64,000 nt of DNA from an uncultured Prevotellaceae bacterium (GTDB lineage Bacteria; Bacteroidota; Bacteroidia; Bacteroidales; Muribaculaceae): contig ONMF01000001.1 of NCBI GenBank assembly GCA_900318865.1, positions 248,001-312,000 of the forward strand, given 5' to 3'. Each line of letters starts with the position of its first letter. Position 1 is the stretch's first letter. The position numbers were made by a program, and so were the translations under genes. The notes beneath the pieces were generated by a model. It searched no databases. It saw only the letters and a list, made by a program, of their open reading frames with translations, and was not told the DNA's origin. This document shows positions 1 to 7,089 of this stretch, in pieces.

Positions 1-39
1 AGCATTATGCCGACAAATCGACGTTTCGCCATTTCTCGG

Positions 40-155
40 CAAAATTAGTGCAAGGCGAGTGAAATGCCAAATTTATTTGAGCATTTCCGAGCCGTAGCCT
101 GATTTATCTAAAATTAGTGCAAGTGGAGGGCAGAACAAAATGAAAAGCGCAGAAT
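40..155 (-). repeat. Promoter-palindrome repeat locus 1 (two units)
   Basis: Two units of the dispersed repeat read towards the left edge. The first runs from the box CAAAATTA (40-47, TAATTTTG on the minus strand) through a short hairpin whose arms hold AAATGC and GCATTT (62-93) to GATTT near 105. The second starts with TAAAATTA (109-116), a box that has lost its final G, and resembles the ATGAAAA-rich subtype but lacks its distal arm. Box spacing here is 69 bp. By analogy with the other loci a minus-strand gene should start just left of the window, which I cannot see. Confidence 0.7.
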
Positions 156-197
156 TATTGCATCCTTTAGTTTTCTAAATTTGGTTAATTCCAGTAG

Positions 198-246
198 TAA
201 ATTTGCAATCATGTGATGGATTACTTCATTTTTTTCGTATATTTGC
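198..246 (+). promoter_or_regulatory. Tandem -7 boxes for the PepSY-like gene
   Basis: Two perfect TAnnTTTGC boxes lie before the gene: TAAATTTGC at 198-206 and TATATTTGC at 238-246. The nearer one would give a leader of about 27 nt. The -33 elements are weak. Confidence 0.55.
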
Positions 247-278
247 CAACAATATAAAACTTTTTTAAATCTTCTGTC

Positions 279-728
279 ATGAACAAGAAACTCATCATGG
301 TTATTTGCGCTGCTGCCATGACCACATCGTGGGCGGGGGCCGACGAGAAAGTACAAGTTCCTGCCGACAAAATCCCTCATCTGGCCAAAAATCAACTCAA
401 ATCCTATTTCCCTGATGCCACAGTAGTGGAAGCCACCAAGGAAAAAAGTAAACTCAAGAACAATTATGAGGTAAAACTGAGCGATGGCAGTGTGATTGAA
501 TTTGATAAAGATGGCAACTGGACATTCGTTGAATGTCAGGGCAATCCCCTGCCCGCCCGCATGATTCCCGGCCAGGTGCACATGTACATGTCGAAGAATC
601 ATCCCGGATATAAGGTCGTGAAAATGGAAAAAGATAGCAAGCGTTTTTGCACCGTGACCCTGGCCGATGGCACCAAGGTGCTGTTTGACGATTTCATGAA
701 ATACGTCAGCACCGAGAAGAACGACTGA
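279..728 (+). CDS. Secreted PepSY-like (BLIP-type) domain protein
   Basis: A 149-residue exported protein. A signal peptide covers about residues 1-21 (positive MNKK, hydrophobic core, small residues before ADEKV). The mature part has two halves of the PepSY-like fold common in Bacteroidetes: residues about 36-75 (helix with LKSYFPDATVVEA, then strands YEVKLSDGSVIEFDKDGNW) and about 95-140 (MYMSKNHPGYKVVKMEKD, then TVTLADGTKVLFDD). Such proteins are periplasmic or surface-exposed and of unsettled role. The start is the first ATG after two promoter boxes and sits directly on the signal peptide. The next gene begins 58 bases downstream on the same strand without an obvious promoter, so the two may be co-transcribed. 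Confidence 0.8.
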   Translation: MNKKLIMVICAAAMTTSWAGADEKVQVPADKIPHLAKNQLKSYFPDATVVEATKEKSKLKNNYEVKLSDGSVIEFDKDGNWTFVECQGNPLPARMIPGQVHMYMSKNHPGYKVVKMEKDSKRFCTVTLADGTKVLFDDFMKYVSTEKND

Positions 729-786
729 AAGGACTTTTGAGGCCATAGAATGGCATCTTGCATATTCATCCATCAATATAATCATC

Positions 787-1437
787 ATGCAAACACCCCA
801 CACCTATGTGGTGACAATCGGACGTCAGTTTGGTTGCGGCGGACGTGAAATTGGCCGGATTGTTGCCCAAAAACTCGGCATTGCCTATTACGACAAAGAA
901 TTGCTCACCGAGGTGGCTCAGCACAGCGGCATGAGCAACGACTTTCTGGAGGCAGGCGACGAAGTGGCTCCACGATTCATGACCAATTTGTGGTCGTTCG
1001 GCGGCGCCATGGGAGGCAGCAACTATTTTATCGGTGACAGGTCGAGCAGCGGGGCGCAAATCTACAAGGCACAGAGCGAAGTGATGAAAACGCTGGCCAA
1101 TCGCGGGCCATGTGTCATTGTGGGGCGAACCGCCGACTATATCCTGCGCGAGCACTGCCGGGTGGTGAGTGTGTTTATCCATGCCACGTTGGCCGACAGG
1201 GTGCGGCGAATCGTTGGCCGCGGTGAATGTGAAAGCGCGCACGAAGCGCAAGCCCTTGCAGAAAAGAAAAACCGACTGAGGGCCGAATACTATAATTTCT
1301 ATACCGACAAGAAATGGGGCGCGGCCGAAAGTTATGACCTGTGCCTGAATTCAAGCGTCCTCGACGACGAGGCCACCGCCGGAATCATCACCGAGTTTGT
1401 GCGGTGTGTAATGGCCGGCTCACGAAGTAAGGATTAA
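787..1437 (+). CDS. Cytidylate kinase-like family protein
   Basis: A 216-residue P-loop protein of the AAA-type cytidylate-kinase-like family. The N-terminus (residues 8-30, TIGRQFGCGGREIG followed by AQKLGIAYYDKELL) is the family signature: a degenerate P-loop with GCGGREIG in place of a standard GxxxxGKS. The middle holds the conserved stretch PCVIVGRTADYIL (about 109-121) and the arginine-rich lid VRRIVGR. The C-terminal YYNFYTDKKWG and YDLCLNSS are also typical. Family members are presumed nucleotide kinases, but the substrate is unknown. The gene's stop TAA overlaps by three bases the stop of the convergent gene, sharing the palindrome TTAA at 1434-1437. Confidence 0.8.
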   Translation: MQTPHTYVVTIGRQFGCGGREIGRIVAQKLGIAYYDKELLTEVAQHSGMSNDFLEAGDEVAPRFMTNLWSFGGAMGGSNYFIGDRSSSGAQIYKAQSEVMKTLANRGPCVIVGRTADYILREHCRVVSVFIHATLADRVRRIVGRGECESAHEAQALAEKKNRLRAEYYNFYTDKKWGAAESYDLCLNSSVLDDEATAGIITEFVRCVMAGSRSKD

Positions 1438-2171
1438 CGCACGATGTCGTTGAGGATGCGCTCCTTGATGAGTTCACTTTGCTTGTGCCAATCCTTGGTC
1501 CGCAGGTAATCCTTGATGATTTGGGCATGGTCAAGATTGTGCATGTCACTGCCCAGCATGTCCACCATTTTGTTCTTGATCAGCCACAACACATTGTCGC
1601 GGGCGCCTGCTCCGAAATATCCGGTCAGCGACAAGATGTTGATTTGGAATTTCACACCCATCGAATGGAGTTTCTCATATCGCTGGCGGCGCCGGCTATA
1701 ATAAGAATACCGCTCGGGATGGGCCAGGATGGGCTTGTAACCCTTCACTTGCAAATCGAACAACATTTCGTCGAGTTCAAGAAGCTCTTGGTGAAACGAG
1801 TTTTCCAGCAACAAATAATTACCCGGCATGGGCAGAATGTGGCCTGCCGCATATTCTTTGTTCCAATATTCGTCAATGCGATATTCGGCCGACGCATGGA
1901 TTTCGATGTCCAAACCAGCCTCGTCCACAGCCTTTTTCAGTACCTCATAGGCCGCGGTGAGCGATTCGGGTGTGTTTTCAAAAGTCTCGGCAGTGACATG
2001 CGAGGTACAAATGACCCTGTCAATACCCATCGACTTCTCGGCTTCGAGCATGGCCAGCGACTGCTCCACATTCTGCGAGCCATGATCCACGCCCGGCAGG
2101 ATGTGACAATGGACATCAGTGTGGTAAAACAGCTTGACGTCCTCTTTTTTGCGCTTGAATAGATTAAACAT
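1434..2171 (-). CDS. CpsB/CapC-type PHP-domain tyrosine phosphatase
   Basis: A 245-residue PHP-domain metal-dependent phosphatase of the CpsB/YwqE type. In other bacteria these dephosphorylate the tyrosine kinase that controls capsule or exopolysaccharide chain length. The metal ligands are visible as HTDVHCHILPGVDHG (residues 17-31), SAEY (about 93-96), AHPERY (about 150-155) and GSDMH (about 207-211). Residues 1-12 are basic, with no signal peptide, so it is cytosolic. No kinase or Wzz partner lies next to it. The only other polysaccharide gene in the window is the WcaJ-like transferase near 47 kb, so the physiological partner is elsewhere. It is a single-gene unit between convergent neighbours and the divergent rpmE. 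Confidence 0.85.
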   Translation of the reverse strand: MFNLFKRKKEDVKLFYHTDVHCHILPGVDHGSQNVEQSLAMLEAEKSMGIDRVICTSHVTAETFENTPESLTAAYEVLKKAVDEAGLDIEIHASAEYRIDEYWNKEYAAGHILPMPGNYLLLENSFHQELLELDEMLFDLQVKGYKPILAHPERYSYYSRRRQRYEKLHSMGVKFQINILSLTGYFGAGARDNVLWLIKNKMVDMLGSDMHNLDHAQIIKDYLRTKDWHKQSELIKERILNDIVR

Positions 2172-2226
2172 AACTACTAAAAACCTGAATCATTTCTAAA
2201 TTGCCGCCATAAAATTACAAAATATT

Positions 2227-2257
2227 TTTGTATTTGCAAAACATTTCGTACCTTTGC
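2227..2257 (+). promoter_or_regulatory. rpmE promoter
   Basis: TTTG at 2227-2230, an 18-nt spacer and the consensus -7 box TACCTTTGC at 2249-2257. The predicted leader is about 75 nt. Confidence 0.65.
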
Positions 2258-2335
2258 ATGCCATTACAAGAAATTTGGCGTTTACCACCGCCAGCTTTTA
2301 TATAATTGACAAATTAACAGTACATACAATAAGAA

Positions 2336-2593
2336 ATGAAAAAAGATCTTCATCCCAGCAACTATCGCGAGGTTGCATTCAAGGACATGTCGAACGAAGA
2401 GGTGTTCATCACCCGCTCTACCGTCAGCACAAAGGAAACCATCGACATCGACGGCACCACTTATCCACTGGTGAAGCTTGAGATTACTAACACGTCGCAC
2501 CCCTTCTTCACCGGCAAGCAGAAACTGGTTGACACCGCTGGCCGTGTGGACAAGTTCCTCAGCCGTTACGGCGATCGCAAGAAAAAGAAATAA
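2336..2593 (+). CDS. rpmE2: 50S ribosomal protein L31 type B (bL31)
   Basis: An 85-residue bL31 of the type B class. It starts [19 protein letters not shown] and contains the typical [21 protein letters not shown] and VDKFLSRYG, with a lysine tail. There is no CxxC zinc pair, so this is the zinc-independent form. It binds the central protuberance of the large subunit and bridges to the small subunit. It is a single-gene unit with its own promoter and an intrinsic terminator right after the stop. Confidence 0.95.
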   Translation: MKKDLHPSNYREVAFKDMSNEEVFITRSTVSTKETIDIDGTTYPLVKLEITNTSHPFFTGKQKLVDTAGRVDKFLSRYGDRKKKK

Positions 2594-2614
2594 TTTTTGT
2601 TTCATACTCTCACA

Positions 2615-2649
2615 TGAGGCCGCTCCCACTGGGGGTGGCCTCATTTTTT
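2615..2649 (+). terminator. Intrinsic terminator of rpmE2
   Basis: The stem TGAGGCC/GGCCTCA, extended by a GC-rich inner stem and a short loop, is followed by TTTTTT. Confidence 0.85.
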
Positions 2650-2679
2650 GGGGTAATTGAACGGCCCTGCCACACCCAC

Positions 2680-2713
2680 AAAAAATCCCCGCAGCCTCAT
2701 CGGGCTGCAGGGA
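2680..2713 (-). terminator. Intrinsic terminator of pfp
   Basis: Read on the minus strand: TCCC-TGCAGCC, a short loop, GGCTGCGGGGA, then TTTTTT. It lies about 58 bases past the pfp stop codon. Confidence 0.85.
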
Positions 2714-2770
2714 TGCAAGCTGTTTTGAAAGGATAATTCCGGCAATAGGCCGGTTTTATTTTTAACTGAT

Positions 2771-4417
2771 TTAGTTCTGCTCGTAGTACAGTGTGCGTGA
2801 AGGCTGGTCGCACACCTCTTCCGGACCGAAATACTGGATGGGACCGGGATAGGTGTAGCAAGTGTTCAATGCCCACTCATCGCGCATGGCGGCAAATGCC
2901 TTGAAGGGCTTTCCTTCGAGGTCGACCAGCGCTTTCTTGATAACCGGCTTGTTTTTGCCGTTGCGGTGCTCCATGTTCATCATCATCGTGATGGGGATAC
3001 CTCCGGCCACCCATTGTGCCGACGGCTTGGTGAGATTGCGAATCGATGACATATAGCCTGTGGCTCCGCAGTTGATGAGTTGAGCGGCATTGTAACCCAG
3101 GCCGTAGCAATAGTCGGCATCGAAATTCGACGGATCGGCACAGCGGCCTTCGTACCCGAAGAAATGATGCAGCGCGGCAAATTTGCCCACATAGGTGCCT
3201 TCCTTCTTCATTTGTGCCAAGCGTTTGCCCACCATCTCGCTGAGCAGTTTCTCGGTTTCGATGAGCGACACCTGCACATTGCCGTGGGGGTCGCGGTCGA
3301 GCGACAGCTGCCGGGCCACGCCCTCGGGCAAGCTGGCATAGGCTTCGGCGTTGGCCGCGCTCAGATGCGACAGCACAAACTCGCGCTGTTCGGCAGCCGA
3401 AAGCGAAGCAAACTGTGGATTGGCGGCCAGCATGTCGTTGAGCTCGGCAATCAGTGCTTTCATGGCAGGAATAAACTCAATGAGTCCTTCGGGAATAAGC
3501 ACGGTGCCGAAGTTATTGCCCTGAGCGGCTCGGGCGGCCACCACTTTAGCCAGCGAGTCGACAATATCGTTCAGTGTCATGTTCTTGGCTTCAACCTCCT
3601 CGCTGATGATGCAGCAGTTGGGCTGCGTCTGCAGCGCACATTCCAGTGCGATGTGTGAAGCCGAGCGGCCCATCAGCTTGATAAAGTGCCAATATTTCTT
3701 GGCGCTGTTACAGTCGCGCTCGATGTTACCTATCACCTCGCTGTAAACCTTGGTTGCCGTGTCGAAACCAAACGAGGTCTCAATCAAACCGTTCTTCAGG
3801 TCACCGTCGATGGTCTTGGGACAACCAATCACTTGCACCGGCACGTTCTTGGCTTTGTAATACTCGGCCAGCACGGCTGCGTTAGTGTTGGAATCGTCAC
3901 CACCAATGATGACAATGGCACGGATGTTGAGCTTGTTGATGATTTCAAGGCCACGCTCAAATTGCTCAGGTTTCTCCAGCTTGGTGCGACCTGAGCCGAT
4001 GATGTCAAAGCCTCCGGTATTGCGATAATCATTGATGATGTCGGCTGTCAACTCCATGTACTGGTGGTCAACCAGCCCACCGGGCCCCATCAGGAAGCCG
4101 TAAAGGCGACAATCCTTATTGATGGCCTTGATGCCGTCAAACAGTCCGCTAATCACATTGTGGCCGCCGGGGGCTTGACCGCCCGACAGAATCACGCCCA
4201 CATTGAAAGCATCGACACAAGGTGCGGGTTCGGTTGCTTTCTCAAATGTGAGCTGCGGCAGGCCATAAGTGTTAGGAAACAAATTCTTGATTTCTTCCTG
4301 ATCCCCCACCGACTGGGTGGGCTCACCCTTAACAGCCTTTACCGGCCCCCACAAGGCAGCGGGCAACTTGGGCTGATAAGCGGCTCGTTTCTGTTGAAGT
4401 ACGCTCTTTTTTGCCAT
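2771..4417 (-). CDS. pfp: Diphosphate--fructose-6-phosphate 1-phosphotransferase
   Basis: A 548-residue PPi-dependent phosphofructokinase of the long (plant-like) group. It interconverts fructose 6-phosphate and fructose 1,6-bisphosphate using pyrophosphate, so the step is reversible. Key motifs are GGQAPGG (79-85), GGDDS (172-176; the second Asp replaces the Gly of ATP enzymes), PKTIDGD (200-206; the Lys also marks PPi use) and MGRSAS (249-254). The length agrees with other Bacteroidetes enzymes. It is monocistronic, with a repeat-derived promoter upstream and a strong terminator downstream. Confidence 0.95.
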   Translation of the reverse strand: MAKKSVLQQKRAAYQPKLPAALWGPVKAVKGEPTQSVGDQEEIKNLFPNTYGLPQLTFEKATEPAPCVDAFNVGVILSGGQAPGGHNVISGLFDGIKAINKDCRLYGFLMGPGGLVDHQYMELTADIINDYRNTGGFDIIGSGRTKLEKPEQFERGLEIINKLNIRAIVIIGGDDSNTNAAVLAEYYKAKNVPVQVIGCPKTIDGDLKNGLIETSFGFDTATKVYSEVIGNIERDCNSAKKYWHFIKLMGRSASHIALECALQTQPNCCIISEEVEAKNMTLNDIVDSLAKVVAARAAQGNNFGTVLIPEGLIEFIPAMKALIAELNDMLAANPQFASLSAAEQREFVLSHLSAANAEAYASLPEGVARQLSLDRDPHGNVQVSLIETEKLLSEMVGKRLAQMKKEGTYVGKFAALHHFFGYEGRCADPSNFDADYCYGLGYNAAQLINCGATGYMSSIRNLTKPSAQWVAGGIPITMMMNMEHRNGKNKPVIKKALVDLEGKPFKAFAAMRDEWALNTCYTYPGPIQYFGPEEVCDQPSRTLYYEQN

Positions 4418-4455
4418 TTTTTCTTAGTAAAATGATTAAATTCCCTTTTCTTTTT

Positions 4456-4523
4456 GCAAAATTAGTGCAAACCGCACACAAAAGCAAATTTTTTTGCTTT
4501 TATTGAGGTGTCGCCTAATTTAG
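4456..4523 (-). repeat. Promoter-palindrome repeat locus 2, upstream of pfp
   Basis: A single variant unit. The gene-proximal end is GCAAAATTA (4456-4464, TAATTTTGC on the minus strand). CAAA at 4485-4488 gives a TTTG -33 element with a 20-nt spacer. The centre is the near-perfect hairpin AAAAGCAAA/TTTGCTTTT and the far end is CCTAATTT, mirroring the proximal AAATTAG. It supplies the apparent promoter for pfp, with a leader of about 35 nt. Confidence 0.75.
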
Positions 4524-4612
4524 TTCTCATCATCTCAAAACTGGGTGCGAAATAAATCAGTACGTCTTGTGTTAACTTCTTCACACCCATTCGATGCCGT
4601 CCTGGGGGCGCG

Positions 4613-5902
4613 TCACAATAGCTGCTCGTCGCCGGCGACAACGATGCGCAGGTCGTCGGGACGCAGATATTTTTGTGCCACCTCGATGAGGCGCTCAGTG
4701 GTCATGGACAGCACGGTAGCCATCTGGTCGTTAAAATACTCGGCATACACGCCATAAAGTAAAGTACTCGACACATAACTGGCCAGGGTGAAAGGAGTGT
4801 CGAGCGTTTTCACCATGTCACTAATCATGTGCTGCCGCACAGTCTCCATCTCGGCGGCACTTGCCGGCTCCTGGCACAAACGCCGCATTTCGTGCCTCAC
4901 TTCGGCGATAACTTGCTTCACATATTGAGGCGCGCACTCGGTGGATATGGCTATGTGTGCGTCATGGACCATTCCGGCCAGATAGGACTGAATGCCATAA
5001 GTGAGGCCTTTCTGCTCACGAATGTTCCGGTTGAGCCTGCTGCCAAAATAACCGCCAAGCAGTGTCACCGCAAACCGGAGCGCCAGGTAGTCGGGATGAG
5101 AACGAAGCACAGCGGGCAGGGTCATGACAACTGCGGCCTGCACGGCCCCGGGCTTGTGTACGACTGAAAGCATCTGCGACGACGGCTTGGGCCGCCAGTC
5201 AACGTCTTTGTCGACAATTCCGTCGCGTCTCCATCCTCCAAGACACCGGTCGGTGACTCGCAAGATGTCGTGCCCCACATTTCCCGACAACACCGCACTG
5301 CAGTTTGCCGGACTATAATAACGACGGTAAAAACCCTTCACATCATCAAGGGTGACATTCATTATGCCCTCGGGTGTGACGGTACGGGCCAAAGGATGCC
5401 CATCACCATAATATAATCGCCGCATCTCATCCTCGGCAAGCACCTTCACTCTCTCGCGCTGCATGGCACATGTGGCGGCATAGCGGCGCTTGAGCACCTC
5501 GAGCTGGCTGGCTGGGAACGTGGGATTCTCTATGCAGTCCATCACAATGGGCAGCGTGCTGTCATAATTTGAATTGAGCGACGAGAGCCCCACCTCAGTG
5601 TGCGTGTCGTGGCATTGGGCCGTTTTCCATGCCCCATAATGGTCGAGCCGCTCGGCTATTTGCTGCGCATTGCGCTCCCGGCTGCCTTCGAGCAGCAACA
5701 ACGCTGTGAGCGCAGCAAGCATTGGCTTGTGCTCATGAAGTGAGCCGCCCCGCATGTAGATGCTGAGACGATTGATGTCGGTGGCGGCGCCTGTCACGGC
5801 CCAATACTGGATGCCATTAGTGAACACTTGGCGCGGTGGAAACGTCAATTTCACCTCGCCGAATTGCCGCAGTGCCGGTGGCTGGCTTCGGTCAATCATC
5901 AT
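4613..5902 (-). CDS. M16 family protein, inactive partner subunit
   Basis: A 429-residue M16 (pitrilysin/insulinase) protein. The zinc motif HxxEH is missing: the aligned stretch is GGSLHEHKPMLAALTALLLLEGS, with no HxxEH and no downstream Glu pair. The C-terminal half keeps the substrate-binding Arg/Tyr signature GSRLNRNIREQKGLTYGI (about residues 284-301), normal for the non-catalytic subunit of two-chain M16B peptidases. The catalytic mate is probably the gene at 11768-13018, which has the reverse pattern. Start and kdsB stop overlap as ATGA, so translation is probably coupled. The second codon is also ATG. There is no signal peptide visible, so it is cytosolic or periplasmic by an unseen route. 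Confidence 0.85.
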   Translation of the reverse strand: MMIDRSQPPALRQFGEVKLTFPPRQVFTNGIQYWAVTGAATDINRLSIYMRGGSLHEHKPMLAALTALLLLEGSRERNAQQIAERLDHYGAWKTAQCHDTHTEVGLSSLNSNYDSTLPIVMDCIENPTFPASQLEVLKRRYAATCAMQRERVKVLAEDEMRRLYYGDGHPLARTVTPEGIMNVTLDDVKGFYRRYYSPANCSAVLSGNVGHDILRVTDRCLGGWRRDGIVDKDVDWRPKPSSQMLSVVHKPGAVQAAVVMTLPAVLRSHPDYLALRFAVTLLGGYFGSRLNRNIREQKGLTYGIQSYLAGMVHDAHIAISTECAPQYVKQVIAEVRHEMRRLCQEPASAAEMETVRQHMISDMVKTLDTPFTLASYVSSTLLYGVYAEYFNDQMATVLSMTTERLIEVAQKYLRPDDLRIVVAGDEQLL

Positions 5903-6669
5903 GGCTGCTTGCTGTGAGATTGCAGGTATTGCTCGGCGCGCGCCAGGTCGGCCGGCGTGTCGATTCCTATAGTGTCAATGGTGGTCACAGCCGTCTTGAT
6001 GGTGTAGCCGTTCTCAAGCCAGCGCAATTGCTCCAGCGACTCGGCTTTCTCAAGCCGCGACTGTGGGAGCAGGGTGACTTGCTTCAACACGTCGGCTCGA
6101 TAAGCATACATACCAATGTGAGTGTAAAACTGAGTGCTGGCTGGCCATTGCTGCTGCTCTATTCCTCTTACATAAGGAATCACCGAGCGTGAGAAATAAC
6201 GGGCATTCATCCTGGAGTCCACCACCACCTTGGGTGTGTTGGGATTGATGAGCTCCGCCACGGGCCGCGATGGATTGAATGGCTTAATAAGAGTGGCAAT
6301 GTCGGTGTTCTCATCGTCAAAACACTGCATGATGGCCCGCAACTGGTCGGCATGGATAAAGGGTTCGTCGCCCTGGATATTGATCACTACGTCTTCGCCA
6401 CCCCCAAGTACCTCATAGGCTTCCCTGCAGCGGTCGGTGCCGCTGGAATGGTCGGCACGCGTCATCACTGCCACACCGCCAAACCCTCTCACGACGTCGG
6501 CTATCCGCTGGTCGTCGGTTGCCACAGCCACGCGGCTCAAAACACTCGTCGCCTGCTGCCACACGCGTTCTATCACACATTTTCCTCCCAGCTGTGCCAG
6601 TGGCTTTCCCGGAAACCGAGTTGATGCATACCGGGCCGGAATAATGCCGATAAATTTCAAATTGTTCAT
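5899..6669 (-). CDS. kdsB: 3-deoxy-manno-octulosonate cytidylyltransferase
   Basis: A 256-residue CMP-Kdo synthetase. It activates Kdo with CTP for lipid A-core assembly in the cytosol. The N-terminal nucleotide-binding motif IPARYASTRFPGKPL (10-24) is diagnostic, followed by the typical INIQGDEPFIHADQL and HIGMYAYR. The length matches the family (about 250). It is the first gene of a two-gene operon with the M16 protein. Transcription should start from the repeat unit immediately upstream, whose -7 box lies about 22 bases before the ATG. Confidence 0.96.
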   Translation of the reverse strand: MNNLKFIGIIPARYASTRFPGKPLAQLGGKCVIERVWQQATSVLSRVAVATDDQRIADVVRGFGGVAVMTRADHSSGTDRCREAYEVLGGGEDVVINIQGDEPFIHADQLRAIMQCFDDENTDIATLIKPFNPSRPVAELINPNTPKVVVDSRMNARYFSRSVIPYVRGIEQQQWPASTQFYTHIGMYAYRADVLKQVTLLPQSRLEKAESLEQLRWLENGYTIKTAVTTIDTIGIDTPADLARAEQYLQSHSKQP

Positions 6670-6690
6670 ATCTTTAATGCACTTTAGTTG

Positions 6691-6722
6691 GCAAAATTAG
6701 TGCAAGTTGAGCGCAGAACAAA
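6691..6722 (-). promoter_or_regulatory. kdsB promoter within repeat unit
   Basis: TTTG (CAAA at 6719-6722), a 19-nt spacer and TAATTTTGC (GCAAAATTA at 6691-6699) match the Bacteroidetes primary-sigma consensus exactly. Confidence 0.8.
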
Positions 6723-6834
6723 ATGAAAAGCCCTGTTTTTTCATTTTTTATGCCTCAACGCAGCCTGATTTATTTAAAATTAGTGCAAGTTGAGCGCAGA
6801 ACAAAATGAAAAGCCCTGTTTTTTCATTTTTTAT
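6691..6834 (-). repeat. Promoter-palindrome repeat locus 3, two tandem units
   Basis: Two ATGAAAA-subtype units are read towards kdsB. Boxes lie at 6692-6699 (intact TAATTTTG) and 6775-6782 (TAATTTTA, G lost), 83 bp apart. In the first unit the arms GTTGAG..AAAATGAAAA and TTTTCATTTT..CTCAAC form a hairpin around 6705-6757. About 45 bases (from AATTAGTGCAAG to TTTTTCATTTTTTATG) are identical between the units. The distal arm of the second unit has decayed after 6834. Confidence 0.85.
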
Positions 6835-6906
6835 GGCTAACGCTCAGCAAGGAGAACCCTTTCGCCTTCATATTTGGACTCTCAAAGGAAAAAAGTGGGA
6901 AAAATG

Positions 6907-6938
6907 TTGTGTGTTTCCGAAAAAAGTGCTACCTTTGC
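6907..6938 (+). promoter_or_regulatory. tRNA-Met promoter
   Basis: TTGT at 6907-6910 and the -7 box TACCTTTGC at 6930-6938 lie 17 bases before the mature tRNA 5' end. Confidence 0.7.
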
Positions 6939-6955
6939 ACTCGCAATTCAGAGAT

Positions 6956-7029
6956 GGCGGGATAGCTCAGATGGTTAGAGCGTCGGATTCATAACCCGGA
7001 GGTCCTGAGTTCAATTCTCAGTCCCGCTA
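6956..7029 (+). tRNA. tRNA-Met (anticodon CAT)
   Basis: A 74-nt cloverleaf. The acceptor GGCGGGA pairs with TCCCGCT (first pair G-T), the D arm is GCTC/GAGC, the anticodon loop TTCATAA carries CAT, and the T arm CTGAG/CTCAG has loop TTCAATT. The discriminator is A, and no CCA is encoded. The top of the anticodon stem has an A31-C39 mismatch. The G1-U72 wobble pair and the D-arm sequence fit an elongator rather than an initiator, which is an inference. Confidence 0.93.
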
Positions 7030-7030
7030 C

Positions 7031-7070
7031 TGCAAAAAGGAGACCAATTATGGTTTCCTTTTTGCAATTT
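7031..7070 (+). terminator. Terminator after tRNA-Met
   Basis: A long near-perfect hairpin (TGCAAAAAGGA paired with TCCTTTTTGCA, extended inward by GACC/GGTT, loop AATTAT) directly follows the tRNA. It is symmetric enough to stop the opposing TonB receptor transcript as well. Confidence 0.75.
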
Positions 7071-7089
7071 CATGGACATCTGGTGTTCC

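Noticed and set aside
40..155. CRISPR array or transposon end as explanation of the repeats
   Set aside because: Units are palindromes in tandem without unique spacers of constant length, there is no transposase, and each ends in a promoter box.
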